DNA from: Zeugodacus cucurbitae
Taxonomy: Eukaryota > Arthropoda > Insecta > Diptera > Tephritidae
Direction of reading: 5' to 3'
Assembly (NCBI RefSeq): GCF_028554725.1
Contig: NC_071667.1
Location: 74,322,001 to 74,386,000 of the forward strand
DNA: 64,000 nt
Below, in pieces: positions 23,301 to 39,000 of the stretch (the stretch's first letter is position 1; every line of letters starts with the position of its first letter). The position numbers and the translations under genes were made by a program. A model generated the notes under the pieces. It saw nothing but the letters and a program-made list of their open reading frames with translations, had not been told where the DNA came from and ran no database searches.

Positions 23301-26300
23301 CGTAAGCGTACTTTGCATAGTGTGGTCGTAGTTGTAGTGCTTTCGGTCACTGATTGAACTCCGTTGGGTTGCGCAACTAGTGCTTGAAGGGTACTTCGGT
23401 TCATTGAGGCTGTGTTTTATTACTATCGCCTTCATTTGGCTGTGCCTTTAAAGCGTTTTGTTTCTTCTTTTATGCTTTTTTATCTTCGCTCATGATTATG
23501 ATGTTTATCGGTGGCGAAGGTAAATCAAAATTCTAAGTTTTACTAGCGCATAATAATTGCTGAGCTAGCCGATGTATTATATGTGTGTGTGTTTGTTATT
23601 TGAAGAACACGTGCTTTTTATGAAGTGATGCCAGTTGCCAATGTAGAACGATAGGTTGTACAGATCTTAAAATCTTTCAAAAATGAAGTGTGAGGTAAAG
23701 AAAAATAATCTATTTTATTCTACGGTTATCATAGATTAATCAAGAAAGTTCTTGATAAGAAACCGGTGGTCTTAAACTATTAAACCAAGCAGGTTTGTTG
23801 ATAGTTGTTGAAATTACAATCAAGGAGATCAATTAGTTATTCAGATATTTTAAATTCTCTGGTTTTTTGTTGTTGTAAATAAATATTTTATAAACTATAC
23901 AAAACTGAATTTCAACTTAACTAAACTTAACCACAAAATAAATAAAATATAGAATATTGCATTTACCTTGGGACACCAATAAATCTGTCCTGTTATCCAA
24001 TAAAATTCTACACCAGCAACACAATAAACAAGAGATTTTTTGTTAATAACAGCGCTAATTTTAGCTCAGCTCAAACGAACAGTTATATTTACATTGGCAG
24101 GTTTGTGTCTTGAGTCTTTTGTTTGACCGCGCTCACTCGATTTCACACAAATTTCCGCCATTAGCTGACAAGGCGGTTACTACAAGTTGCTTAAACCAAC
24201 AAATTATGCCAACTCAGGCAGTTAATGGCTTGAAAAAAAAACACGCAAATATTTACAATTTTCCATACAAATATTTCGTTATAGAATGTAGAATTTATTG
24301 TATGTAGTAATATTTCAGATGTTAATGTGAGAAGATATAGGGTTATTGTTTCAAAGTGACTACAATAATAACTATGAGATGAATGATTTGCCAAAAATAA
24401 AAAATAACAACAAAAACAAGCAAGCAACAGTTAAGTGAACTTAAATAAATAAAACCACACGCGACCGACTACTTAGCGAGTGAAAGATGAAATAAAATCG
24501 GCGGTTTGTATTTATATGATAATCATCTGCATAAAAATTAATAAAAAACGTAAATACATAAATAGAAGGAATAAATACTTTCGAACCGCACATTTGAAAG
24601 TTTGTTGTACACAAAGCGAAGTGCTCACTTGTCGGCTGCGAATTCAATTAATCATCTTGATGTTTGCCGACATACGAGTAAAGCGAGCGGGCATCGTGTT
24701 AGAATTATAACAATAATATTTGCTTTCGCGGCGGTAAAAATGTAAAAATCTCTATTATTATTTCTTTTTTTGCAGTATTTTGCTTGCTTATGAGTAATCA
24801 CTGCCACCGTTAGCTTTATAAATTCGCTACAAATGCTGATCCTCGGATTTTTTGGAAGCAATTAATATGTTGTATGGACTCTGCTTTTTATATGTGGCCC
24901 AGTGTACGGCATGCATGCTGTAATGATTTAGTTCTACAACAAATTCTGATCTGATACGCTGCTGCTTCTTATATTTTGGGTGATCTATTACCCCACCGGC
25001 TGTCTTTATGTATCCACAAATTCGTGCCATTGCTCGAGTCAATATCTATCTTATGTTTATTATCAACTTGTTTCAGTTTTGTTGAGTCACTTCGGGTAGG
25101 TGTTTGAGCTTTTTCCGGGTTCAATGGATTATCATATTGCTCGTTTATTTGTTTGAATGGAGTATATTCTGTGGTTTTTCTTCGAACAATAGCTACTTTC
25201 AGTCACCGAACGAGAAGAAGAGTAGCATTAAATAGCGCTTTAAAAAACAAAAGGTGTGTAGTTCTATTAAATGAATGCTTCTAACTACTTCTTCATATGT
25301 AAATACCCACAAATATGTCACCGCTTTTATACTCCTTTGATATCTTAGAACCTTTTAAGCGTCTTCACTATTTACGACTCTGAAGCTGAATCAGCTGGCA
25401 AACGACCATTTAGCGACATTCTCAACCATTTGCAATCCCTTTTATATAAATTTTTTTATATTTTTGGTAATAAAATACCGCGCTTCATAATAAATGTTTT
25501 CAGACGAACATTAATAAGCAATTAATACCAAATAGAGTAGCCGCGTGCATTAAAGCCGGCAATAAATTTAACACAAGAGTAGGATTATTTATGACAACGC
25601 TAAAAGGATAATAGCAAGGCAGCGCACGATTAGCTTCCTTGAAAAATAAATTTGTAGTTGGATGCTATGCCAGAAGGGTGCCAAAAGCTCGCGTGTCGCG
25701 TGACTTCACCTTAAAACTTCAACCGGTAAGCGACGATTTCGGGCATATATCAAGCCAATAAATTAGTGTGGCTCACTTCAAAGATTGCAAAGACGATGCC
25801 GATTTCTTTGAAATTGCTTGGAACGAAATGGATGAAGGATGGTGAAGAGATCAGAAAATGGTTCTAAGTGTTAAAGTTTGTATTGTAGTAACTTTTGGAT
25901 GAAATTTTAAAAATTTTGAACATCTTAAAAAATTGAGCTCTTTGCCATATTTGACAACATCTGAACTAACAACGAAAAGATGGGTCATTGAGGTAACCAA
26001 AGAAGGAAGATTTTTTGAAATATATAGATTATCTAGATTTATAACAATTTAAGCATTTCTAATAAAGTATTTCGCTAATTCACTTCATTTTACCATATTT
26101 CTGCCTTCAAAGCTCAACAATTGAATTTACCAATAGTCTTCCAATCATTATATTTCAATAATATGTACTTAAATACAATTTCAAAGAAAATGAGAGACAT
26201 TACTTTAGTGATGAAACGGCCGATAGCGGTATTCCTCAAATTTGAATATTTGATTAATGAACAGCAATTTCATAGTTAGCATGTTTCCTAATGCAGCGGA

Positions 26301-27600
26301 GATAATACATAGCTGTGCAATGTTGCATACAATGACGTTAATGAACAATTAAGAGCAAATTTGTTCAGCTCAGCGAAATGTGAGAATCGAAAATTTTTTG
26401 TCTTCTTTCTTTTCTGTTAGGGTAAGTCAAGTAAAATGCTATTGAGTTGATGGGAATTTAATGTAGATAAATTGAGATGATTGTCAATTGTGGGAATAGG
26501 ACAATGAGGTTTATAATGTATTATAACAGAAGTAAAATCTTATATGGATGTCTGTAATGTTATTTCTGAATTCGGAAGATAAATTTATTATACATTTATT
26601 TTTTATAATTTAATGGAATATGATTTCTTTCAAGTGTCAGTCCCTGTTTGCTATACAACCTCAATATCCCTTTGTCATTTCCTTGGACAATTTTATAATC
26701 AAATAAACTAAAATACTAATTGGCATGTCTGTCTTAAAAAAAATAAATAAATTGCAGCACGCATGAACACTTCACGGACAAATAAATTATTAACCTTATT
26801 AATATGAAGCGCTTAAAAGCAAAACCTGTCAACATATAATGCATTTAAATGCTGACACTTAGATAAACTTGTCAATATGAACCCACATATATTTACTTTC
26901 CAGTTTGTTGAACTAGTTGTTGTACAAAAAAACTCCAATTTAATAATAAAACAAATAAATCTGCCGGTTCAAAAATTTAATATTTCGATATTTATCATTC
27001 CCAATAACTGGAAAAACTAAGCTCGAACTAATTGACATTGTCCGCTTTTAGCCTAAAGGGTGTTAATTGTGAGCATACCTAGTTCACAGCGCGGAAAGTA
27101 AGTATGACCGATCAGAAATAACACTATCGGTGTTCATTTCAGCATTTTCGAAATCAATTGTTGCCTACATTTAGGATCAGACTGTGTAAATCTCCACAAT
27201 ATGTATAATTCTCCATTCTTGTGTTCACTGTTTCTGATCACATTTGGTCCTTCCTTCAACCACTTAGACCACTGCTTGCTAATAAAACTAAATGTTCTAA
27301 AAATACAGAAATGTATAGATCGCTTAAATGTATGCTTAGATATTTTATAATTGATGTGTCGAGATGATTTCTAGAATGAACTCTATATAAAACAGTTACT
27401 CTTAACCTTCAATTTATAAGCGTACAATGAACTTGATTGTAATTATCTAAACCTAAAGCAATACAACCAACAACAGTATCATTCACCGACTTCATTTTTC
27501 GTATCTGTAATCGTTTATTCTACCTTTCTTCAATTAAACGCTTTTTTGTTTGTTGTTAGAAAGCCACCGTTAGTCAATGATGTAAACGGCGTTAAATATA
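17311..27600. other. Long stretch without supported genes
   Basis: Mostly AT-rich. GC-richer patches at 19090-19700, 20060-20360 and 22790-23170 (with short (CAA)n/(GCA)n tracts) generate 70-150 codon ORFs in several frames on both strands with no family resemblance, signal peptide or splice support. These patches may be regulatory, but I see no direct sign. No transposon, RNA gene or satellite recognised. Confidence 0.5.
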
Positions 27601-27640
27601 CGAAAAACATGGTCCGCAGCCAGTTAAAGTAACAAACATA

Positions 27641-28028
27641 TATAAAGAACCAACCGACAGACGGCAGAAAACCTGGTGTTTCTTTGGTATTTAATCATTT
27701 AAATCACACCTTTCACTCGACAATGTTGCGCCAATGTGTACGGATATTATTTATCGCAATTCGCTTGAGTCTTTTCGTACAATGTGTGTGCGCATGCTCA
27801 GTTCTAGCGGTGATCAGTATCCCTTCTCTTTCATTGCCATATGTGTGCAAAAATATGTTTAAATGTCTACATCCAAGTATGTATTCTAGGAGAAGAAGGC
27901 AAGCACTAAATAAACTTACGACTTCTCTAACCTCACTTATTGCGCTGCGGTTGCAATGTTGCTGTGGAGGTGTGGGAAAATATCAAGCGCAATTGCTAAA
28001 TAGTTTGTGCGGTGGCAGGAAGCGTTGA
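27641..28028 (+). CDS. Possible single-exon secreted peptide (weak)
   Basis: A TATA box (TATAAAG at 27641-27647) lies about 75 bases before an ATG at 27723 that opens 101 codons. The N-terminus MLRQCVRILFIAIRLSLFVQ with a following CVCACS stretch could be a signal peptide. The rest is basic, with an RRRR block and a CCCGGVG run. No family is recognised, the residue mix is odd, and overlapping TG-repeat sequence may create the open frame by chance. Low confidence as a gene. Confidence 0.18.
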
Positions 28029-28029
28029 T

Positions 28030-29965
28030 GGTGGGAAGAGGAGTGAACAGTGGGCTAGTTTTGGACAAAAATCAGTAATGGGATAGTTTATTTTTAATGT
28101 TATTAAATTTTACAAATATATTTTATGAAGATTATTATTATTTTTTAGACAAAACAAATTTCAAAAATTTCTTGGACATTTTAACGACTAAATTTTAGAA
28201 TAAATTGCCCACTGTCCAACATCAACAAATATTAAAAAAAAATATTCACATATTTGAAAATGAAATTATAATAGCAATTTCTTTGCAAATTCTCACGGCA
28301 AAAGTTTCTCTTTTCAGCTGTTTTTTGATAAAAACGCACATAAAATTCCCTACCTCTCATACTCACCACCAATAGTGCATACCATTTCTTTATTTCTAAA
28401 CAAAATAATGCCACTTTGTGCACCGTTAAATGAAATTAGTAAACATTTAAATATCGCTTTCCGGATAACAATGCTCACTTAATGAATTCTACAACACTTT
28501 CGCCTTCATGAAGGCGAAGGTGAAATTGTTGGCCGCGTTTTCTTTTATGTAACACTTATACTTCTTCAATTTGTTTTGGACTCCCTTTCACTTGCTCTAT
28601 TTAGCACCGCATGCAACGAACTGAGAACAATCGGTCCATCGGCGGCGCAAGTTCAACACATAAAAGTTCATTAAATGCGCGCAAGTGTGGCGCCCTCGAC
28701 ACGCTGCGAAGCTAATTAAAGACGTTCGGCCAGATAGTTGAAAATCATTTCCTTTAGTACAAATGAAAAGCAAAGCTGAATGAAGTGCTGTTAAAGAAAA
28801 CTTGTGCCCGGAGTTCAAACGAAGCCGAAGTCTTGAATATAGTTCATTCATTTATTTGTTAATTTGTGGGGAGTAAATAAATGAAATGAAAGTGAGGTTT
28901 GTGGCACTTTAGCTTAGTATTTTTTTTGTTTCAAAGTTGTGAAATGTGTTCACGAAACATAGAAGATTACAGAAAAGAAGAAATAATATAGAATAATTAA
29001 TTTTAATTTTTAAAAATTTAATGACAATAAATTGACAATAGTGTACATAGGGAAATCAGTTCTAGGTTATATGACAATAGTAAAAATAAACTATTACGCA
29101 AACAATAACTTTTAGTCACCGAAATTGACTCGAACAAACGAAAAATAATTGCAACATCTGCAAATATGATTAGACTTATGTCATGTTTCAATGCTTCCGC
29201 AATCTTATGGGCAGTTTTGGAATATCAAAAATCAAATAATCAGTTGTAATATGTTATACTTTAAAAAAATGAACCCCTAACGAATATTTATATACAGTGT
29301 TGCATAAAACAAATTTTTGCTATCAGCAGAAAATTTCCAAATAAAAATAATGAAGCAAAATATCATATTTCGTTTGAAAATGAAGACAAAACATAATAAT
29401 GCGGAAGAACTTATTTAATTTTTTCCACAATGTTCCACATTTAAAATTCGTTATTTAAAATGCAAATTCAAATAAATTTTTAGTGTATTTTTGCACAAAT
29501 TATTCATATTTTGCACAAAAACATTGATTTCAATTGGACACTTTCACATTTAGGTTAATAAATGTCAACCATTAATATTTTTATTTGTTCGCTGCTATTG
29601 TTATTATTGCATTTTTGCCTTTATTGCACCTTTAGTAATGCAAATATTTGCACATTTCATTATGTTATGTACTTTCCTACGAATTAATCCTTTAAAGTGA
29701 TTTTTTTATAGCTCAATCGCTCATAACTGTGAATAATTCGAAAACAATTTTAGTAGGTGACAAAATAAACGATTTACTTTCGCAAAGTCTTTCAAAATAT
29801 TACGAAAGAGTTTTTTTTTTATGTATTTCATGAGCCAATATTAAATGTGAGCGATTTACACATAATCACTCAGAGGAATTCGACAAAAGTTACGGATGAT
29901 CTGTGACAGATATCCTTACACCACTTAAGCTTCACTTAATACTGAAACAAGTCGGTATGGTCAAG
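28030..29965. other. Intergenic DNA, no gene seen
   Basis: AT-rich with a GC-richer patch at 28590-28850. Nothing supported beyond short chance ORFs and A/T runs. Confidence 0.5.
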
Positions 29966-29967
29966 TC

Positions 29968-30038
29968 CTTACTATCTCTATCTATGTCTCTATCTATCTC
30001 CCTATCTATATCTACATCTGTATCTCTATTTTCTCCCT
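29968..30038 (+). repeat. Degenerate TCTA/TCTC microsatellite
   Basis: About 70 bases of almost pure pyrimidine-plus-A repeats built from CTAT/CTCT tetramers (CTATCTCTATCTATGTCTCT and similar), interrupted by substitutions. Confidence 0.8.
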
Positions 30039-30039
30039 G

Positions 30040-33000
30040 TTGTAATGAGTTCGATCCGATATATAATGTTTCAAGAAGTTTCCATAATCAAGTTTTAATA
30101 AGAAATTTTACCCATTCTCTCCACTAAATTTTAATTAATTAACAAAAATTGTATTTTCTTCTTCCAATTCGTTTAATTTTATCTGGACACCCTTTATATT
30201 CGACAATACTGAACTTTTATGGAGCAGCAGGAACTGCCTACAAAATTTGTTCATTGGAAATTTATATAGCATCAATTTGTCAATTGGATACATTCACTCA
30301 TTCCACACGTACACAAACACACTGATAAATATAAAATATATAATCCAAATTGTGTAGCATTTCAAATCGTAATAAAGCATATTATGGAAATGAAATGAGT
30401 TGCCACGCGGTCTGTCAGGTCGCAATGTTCTAGTGACACCGAAATTTATTCATTCATATTGTTGCACCTGCATTAGTGTAACAAATTGTTTCGTCGTGCT
30501 TCCAAGCGAGCCAACGACGCACTGCACTGATTGTTTGTTATTATACAAATGCAACGACAAGAACGACAAAAGTAATAAAAGTAAAAAACTGCAACAAAAT
30601 AAGCGCAAATATTTTACAATTGGCAGCCGATTACCCAGTGACTGCCGATAAGTCAAGAAAATGTTAATGGAAAATGATAAATATTAATGCGCATTTCGCA
30701 GGAAATTATCAGAGGACAGCCAACTAATTTATTTTCTAACATGCCGCAGTGCATAAATACCTATTTGAGGTATGTATTTAAATGTATGAGACATGCCTCT
30801 AAAAATCACTATTATTACGTCTATTTACAACGGCGAGATAATATTTTATTAATTGAAATGCATTCTCTTTAGTTTCTAAAGTGTTTAACAGTTAATTTAT
30901 GTCAGTGCCTTCGAAAAACATGCAATGAGCTAATTATACTACTTAATTATAACGGTCGAGGATACATATACATATTAATACTTGTGGATACTAATAAGTG
31001 GGTTACAGGCAAAGATCAACTGAAAAATCAGAAAGAATAATAGACTAATAAAACATAATTTCAAATCTAATTAATGATTAATGGCAACACTAAAAATTAA
31101 GAAATAAATAATTAAATTATACCAAAATGAAAATAGTGATTCACAATGGCAACCCTAAAACTATCAAAAAATATATTTTTATATCAACATTTGCAAAAAT
31201 TCAAAATAAAAGTATGCTTGATGGCAATACTAAAATCAGTAACTACTGATGCTTATGTAACTACAAGCAAAAGTAATAAAATTTCAATTTACGACTTTGA
31301 CAAACCTTTAATTTTTCATCATTTCCGCTAAGATGGCATGTTGCTCAAGTATATAATAACCATTTTATTTCCACATTTTTTTCAGTTAAAATTTACATAT
31401 TAAATTAGAATTGCTGAACATGAGCCGAGATCAAAGCAGCGTTTGCATATTCATGGACAATTTAATTGTAAACAAGACACTTAATAAATAAAAGACCCAA
31501 CTAATATAAAACGACAAATTGAACAGCATTTAGATATGTATATATGTTGGCAAGCGGGTTTACTCTGTTGAATTGAATAAACTGAAGTTCAAAGGAGCAA
31601 TAAAACTAAAAATTAAAACTTGCATACAACATTCAAACACACATAAAAATACAAAAAAAATACAAAGAAATAAACAAATAAAAAACTAAAGAAAATAAAT
31701 AATAATAGACCTCTCAAACAGTGGCCACAACAGCAGCAACAGTGTGCACTCGACACTGCCGCAATGATTGAAACCTTGTCAACTTCGTCAAATTTCACTG
31801 CCACTCGCATAGTCTCGTAAAAAATCATAACAAATTCATAAAAGTAAATTGAAAAGCGAAACTCATATCTGAAATGTAACTGTAATTGTGCCTATCTGCA
31901 TTGATGTAGTAGGTGCGAACAGTTTAAACGAATTCGCTTTGTTACAAAAAATCAATTTAAATTTCACTTGACAGCTTGGGGCGTCTGTGACACTTGCGTG
32001 ATATTGTTCAAGGGGTATCAGGAGGGAGAGAGAAGGAAAACTGTAAACAAATCTAATATTTTTTGAGGCACAATCATACACACTTGACGTGGCTTACAGT
32101 TGAGCGAGGTGAGTCAGGCTTGTTGCAATTAAACTTGACGGCTATCATTATTAAGAGTGGTTCACAAACTTTTATTAAAACTTCTTATACAAATTTTAAG
32201 AATATTTCCTAAATCATAATATCACCATTTCACAAATTTTCCCCATCTAAATCTAATAATCCTGAAACTTCTTGATAGAAAGAAGTCAATCACGTTTCCC
32301 AGAATATGGATCTGTAAATCTGTTGAACGATACACAAGGATAGAATTATTCTATATTGAGACATTATTTTTTCTATGGATCTTGGTGTTCAATAATAAAT
32401 AAATTTCTAGAACTTGATGCTTTTTCTCATTAAGAAGAACATTTTCTTCCACAAGCCTTCTCTTTCAATCATACAATCATATACAATAAAGCAAGAACAC
32501 ATTAGCAGATTTAATGTAATGAATCGCCATTATTTCGCTAAGCTGTTAAAAACCGTTTACTGTTGGATAAGCTGGCTGAAAACTGTAGAAGCACCTGTTT
32601 GAAGAATCTAACGAGTGCGGCATAAGAACCGAGTACAAGAAATGAAAAAGAAATTCTGGAAAGCAAGGAAGCTTTTTTCCGTTTTTGAGACCAGGTGTAC
32701 CAACCAACAAGAAAATCCGTTGCCGTCTGCAGAGAGCAATAATAATCAAAAAGAAATATACATATGAGCATCTAAGTAATAGAGGAAAGCAAATTGCTGC
32801 AAAAGGTCAAATTAATATTTCTGCATTTAATTTTTCCACTCTTTAGTTCTACGGCAAATTAAGTGAACAGCATCAGTTGTAATATCTGGCAGTATTGGCA
32901 ACGCTTGGCAGCGTATTTAATAGTTGGAATTTTATTGCTTGATGTGCTCCCTAACGTGAACATTTCCACTTGGGTTCGCATTTGATAAGGTGGCAGCCGG

Positions 33001-36000
33001 TATTATGCCACAATAGCAATGACTGAGCAACTCATAAAGTTCTGTGAATATTTATGTGTGAGTGCATTCGAGTATGCGTAATTTGATTTATGTTATGCGA
33101 TGTTAATCGCTCTTTCTGCGAAGCATTTAAGATCTTAAGAACCCATGTGTTGAACTGTATGCTTTCGCATATGTAAAGTTTCGAGGCGAGTTAGGAACCA
33201 AGTTATACAAACATGCATACATATGTACGGTTTATAGTGGTGGTTTATGTCCAAACCAAATAAATTCCAACCAAATCAACTTAAGAATCACTTCCTATAC
33301 TTATTTACCGCTTCTTAAAATATATTTTTGACAACCATTCAAACATAACCTTCAATAGATGTTCGATGCGCATGCAGCCATATTTAATATTTACATATGA
33401 GAATAATTGTAAACACTTGACTTCATCACCAGGCAAGTTGACTGCAAATCATTGGACTAATGATGCTTTTTCACTGCCAATTCAACCAGCAACGCTGCGA
33501 TAGCGCTTTGTAAACTCAAGCTGACAGCTGAACACGCCTCATGACATTAGCTATGACAGCTAAGCGGCAGCGTCATTTTAGCAATTACTCGATCCATATG
33601 CTAACTTAGCCAATGTCAGCCATTAATTCACTATGGCCAACCAAATTCTTAGGTAAACATGCGTTACTGCGCTCAAGTGCTTCCTCGCCCGGTACGTACA
33701 AGTGATCGGTCACGTGTACTTACATAGCATTGTTCCATCATTTACATTTCCATTTCCACTTCGAAGCGATTGTGAGTTGTTGCGAACATAAGCATCTTGT
33801 AATTGAATGTTAATTTACTGGCATATTTGAGCTTCTCTGATGATAATAATACTTCGCTTAGTGGTGAGGATGTGAGTAAATATGTGGTTATGAGCTGGAA
33901 ATTCTATGTACGTATGGCAGGAGGAAGAATGTGAACTCACTTACGTATGGTATATGTTGATATTAAAATTAAATTCCACTCTCATGGCAAACTATTAAGC
34001 TGAGTAGGTCAACGAAAAGTGTCACCCATTTGTCTAATACAAATTGGGTGAAACTATTGGTACAGTGGAGAGGTGCAAAGACTCTAGTAATTTATTTAAT
34101 TAAACTATTTAATTGATATTGCAAATTATAGGACCATAAATGATTCTTTTAGTGCCGCGGATAATGTCATTAAAGTGCACTTAGTTCGAATTGAATTTAA
34201 GCAATTTAATTTTTAATTTACTAAAATTATATGGATATATGTACATATAAAAGACCTGTTCGAAAAACTATTTTGCTAGCCTAAGTCTCTTGAATATCGC
34301 ATATTAATTTTTCTAACAGATTAGTTAATTATATTTATAATTTTTTCTAAAAGCTTTTAAATATTGTTTCAAATAAACCCCCGACCTACTGAACATCAAA
34401 GGTGAACTGCGAACCACAAAGGTCTCCACTTGTTTCTACTACTTTATATTGTTATCAATATACATATATTAACCTTACTATCCCCAATAACACATTTCTA
34501 ATAAACTTTTATGCATAAGTACCCATAATATTAATTTCAATAATGATTATTCATAAAAGCTATTACCACAGCAAGTACATAATTATCATTGAACTCTTTA
34601 TGGTGTGTTGGCATTGAAATGCATCATCAGATTTTTGCAACCGTTTTTGCCACCACAATTTGCCAAGTCGAGATTACCGCAATGACCATACACAGATACC
34701 TTATTCTTATGTTATTACTAGCACTCCATGTTTAAAAATTTGCACAAAAAAGTAAAAATTTTTTTTGCTGCTGTCATTTGTATCTGTCAAAATAGAAAAC
34801 CTTAGCACTTCATCACTGTGCAAATTTAGCTTCATAAGCATAATTTGTTTGGCTATTGAATTGATTGGTAGTTACATGTTGCAAATATTTGTTTGTGCAT
34901 GTGAATGCATACAATATTAGCATTATGTTGCAAAAGAGGAATTTATTTAATGTAATAAAATAATTACATTTTATTTTAAGATTTTTCGTATTTTTTCAGA
35001 ACTACATACTGGCGAGTCGTAGAACTATTGTCGTCGTTAGAGCATCTCATGAAAAAGGTGAATGAGAGGATGGTCCTTATGGTCCACCGAAGATGGTCCC
35101 CGAATATGTTTGTCAGAGTTAGATCTTTTTACGGGTTCTCGGCTGGTTCGATGTTTTCGTTGTAATGGCACAAAATATTTAAAAACTAATTTTACAAATT
35201 CGGGAGTTGTATATGATTCCAAAAAAATTTTTTCAAGTAATAACTGCTGTACTTATCAAGTCGTTATACCAACAAATTTGTTTTGCCTACCTAACAATGT
35301 TTTTTACTATTACTAACTTCTAAAGTAACTTGCTTAATTTGGCTAAAATTAATTGCTTCCCATCTAGCTTTCTCTCATTCTCATTCAATCGTTCAATCAT
35401 TCTACTCCTCCATTACTTAATCAGCAGCAACACTGACATTTACAGTTGTTACCCCTAACTTGGCTTTGATTAATCGCAGCTAAAGTCTTAAGAATTTTAG
35501 AATATAAATGTACGCTAGTCATAGGCTACCTGCCTATGTGAGTGCTTGATTAATGAAAGGATTAACTGTTCAGTTATTCGCTCAGACGCTTCCTCATTCC
35601 AGTAAGGCCTAAAATAATGGAAGACTTCAGGAGCAGTTTTGAAGAATTATGTAAGGAATTTCCCTGTACTCTGTTGAAATTAAATTACTTACATAACACA
35701 TACTTAACTTCAAAATAATTTAACACTATTTTATTTTTTGTAATCGCCTCTCATTCAGCTGTCAATTATGCTAAAATGCAAAACTGCAACTACTAAAATA
35801 AATTAAGACCATATAAAGTCAAGTCGAGCAATCAACACAAATATGAACGAATTTTTCAAATCGCGCATAAAAAGTTATAAGAATTTAATTTATACCAGCG
35901 AAACACGAGTCAGCGTCAGCGAGAGCATTAGAGGCACGTAGATCGCGAACTGGGTTGTTGCATGCAACATATGTAATGCGGCAAATAAACAAGTGCCAGC

Positions 36001-39000
36001 CCACGGAAATGCGACCAAATAATATTGCATTTATACGAATATAAATTAATTACAGCAGTCAGGCAATAAAGCCCGAGGAGATACAAGTACCTAGTATGTA
36101 CCATTAAATACAGTTAATACAAAGGCGGAGCAACAAAGGAAACAAATATATAGAAGTAAGTGTAACAAATAGAAAACAAAAACTGGTAAAGCGACGAATC
36201 AATTGCAAATGTCGAGCAAAGGTGCAACATAATCGGCAGTATATACATACATGCAGGCGGACATGTATTTATATGTATCTATGTTGCCGATACGAGTTTC
36301 GCCAACAATCTCCCATGAATGAATGCTCCAAAGGTAGATACATAAATAAAAAATGCAACAAACAAACAAATAAACATTTGAATTACTATAAATGTGTAAC
36401 TGTCACAACATCTGTCTCACTATTCATTGCTTGATAAGTTTTTATTCGTATCTGCGTGTCCCTTTTTTTCATACATTTCCGCATAAATCAAATAGATGAG
36501 AATTTATGACAGTCGTTGAGTGGAATGACCAATAGGAACATATTCATTTATATGGTACACATACGTATAAATATTACATGGAGAGATGAAAAAATCAGGT
36601 TAAATAAGACCATAATTAAGAAATTAGTCGCAGGTTGACATAATTACTACTCGGAAAACTACATTTTTTGTATAAAAACATACTCCAGGGAAGATATCCA
36701 ATATGAACCAAATATATCCGAATGCAGTTGTTATTAGCCTTTTAATACAAATATTCGTCAGAGTCTTCAAAAGAAACAACTTTTGAATTGAATATAGACC
36801 AGATTTCTTTAGTAGTAATAGGGTTCTTTCAGTATTTCTCGAGTACTATTTTGATCACTAATGGCCATAAATCTTAAGCTCCGTAAGCCATCAAATTTGT
36901 AATCAAAATTTTCCTCTCTAATTGCCCTTAATTAAAAACTAGGTCCATCCAGATTTATCAATATTTTATTAGAGTATTGGGGACAAATGTCGTAGACCTT
37001 TTATAATTTAGGACAGCTTGTATTTAATCTGAATTGCATTATTTTGGTTTATTAATGTCACACTGAAGAGGCTAAAGATTTTCATTAAGGTTATATTAAA
37101 TATAGAAAACTTGGTTTCTATTAATCGGAATAAAATTCATATTTATAAAAATGTTTGCTTTTTACTATAAAGGAAGTCCATAGGCTGACATACATGAATT
37201 TTCCGAAAATTTGTCACAGATTAATTGAAATTCAGTTTTTAATTTGAATTTGATTTTAATTGCTTCTTTTGCAATGCCGCTTTTCACCGACTCATACATA
37301 ATAACCATGTAACTGATTTTTTATTATATAGTCGAGATTTTCTGCTGAAGTCATTAAATTTATTTTATATTCTGATATTTGTCACTGCCGGATCCCAACA
37401 GTAACATTGACATCTTCACTCACACATACAAATGAATATTTTTTGTTCACCTCAATTTTAGTTGCTCTGCCTTAAGCAACTACGTTACCATCGCCAATTG
37501 AGAAATTGACCAGCGTTAAGGTCAAGTGTTCGTTGCTTAACGAACAACAACAGTTTTCAATTAAAATGGGATCACTTGTTCGACTACTTCATTTCAATCT
37601 GCATTGCCATTGGCAACTAGACCGCCGTAATGGGAGTATCACTAAAATTGATGCAATGCTAAGCGACACGAGCGCTTAGTGACAGCCATTTGAAATGTAA
37701 AAGAGTTACATTGTTGTTGTAAGCGACAGTTAAAAGCTGTTGTGAGTTTTTATTAGTCCAGACTGATTTTTTAGTTGCACCGAAAGCCTACCTAAACTGC
37801 TTCAATACACTTTGTAGCACACATAGGTGCATCGTGGCTTTGTGGTGTAATCCAGTTCTGTCAAGAATTGTTGTTGTTTTCATTTCATTTCGCTTGCATT
37901 ATTGCTGTCGATAATTTCGTGGTTGTAGCAGTTCGTCGTCGCAGTTGGACTCTCTATCATTGGAATGTATTGGACGTCTGTCGTTCGTTGAAGAACATGT
38001 TATCGATCGTTTTTCAATTTCCAGATAAACACCTGCACCTCCAGTGAACGACACTGAGAATATTTGTGGGATTAGTTTTTCTTCGAAAGCTCAAAATTGG
38101 TCTGACTGAAGCTCGTTCTGGAATTTGACTTTTTGACTAGATGTATACAATGTTAAACGGAAGTCAAAGCTACTTTCTAAAGCAATTCTAAACATGGATT
38201 TTCTTCTCCGTCGGTAGCTGCAAAATCACACACACAGCCTTTTAATTGATCTTTTCCACGATACACATCTCAATGACATTGGGCTATGCAATCTAAATGA
38301 ATAAATGTATTCGAGGTACAGAGGGCTTTTCCTCAATTTCAACTTCTTGGAACCACAGTCTCATAGATTGTATCAACTGATCCAACTGAAAGAGAGATAT
38401 ATAAGTAATAATAAAAAGTATTTGTAGTTGTCGAGACGGAGGAAATCGGGTCAGAAGATCATGTAAATATGATTTTGACTTAACTTGAAATAGCTATATT
38501 ACAAACCACGGACAAATATTGAATTGCATAGAACAAGTAACTACTGACTACACTGGTTCAGTGCTATGTATTCTTTATTAAACCGCACACTTTTGTCGCA
38601 CAGTGTAATTCTTAATACACAGAGCTATTCATGTCCACCAATTGCCCCAAACCAAATAGCAAATGTCGCTCATTCAATTATTCCTTGAAATTGAACTCAT
38701 GCAGAGCAAAAGCCGAAGCCAAAATGCGAAAGCTCTGTGCCGCTGCTGTAATTTGCATCTGCTCGCACAGCGGCTCACACGAAATGGTGAGCTGCGACAT
38801 AAAAGGTGCAAGCAAATAAACCCACACGTACAACCAAGTTGATTCGGCTGCTGCGATGGATGCACCAGCAGCAACCTGACAAAAATATTCCTAAAGCATA
38901 TTGCGCCTGGAGATGTCACCGCGCTGTTCCCGTACGCCAATCGGACTAATGGTAGCCATATTGTTGCTGTTGTTATTGTTCTTGTTGTATTCGCTGACTG

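Noticed and set aside
35037..35222. Minus-strand 61-codon ORF, Arg/Lys/His-rich, checked as a transposon relic
   Set aside because: No match to mariner, Tc1, LINE or gag motifs that I could defend.
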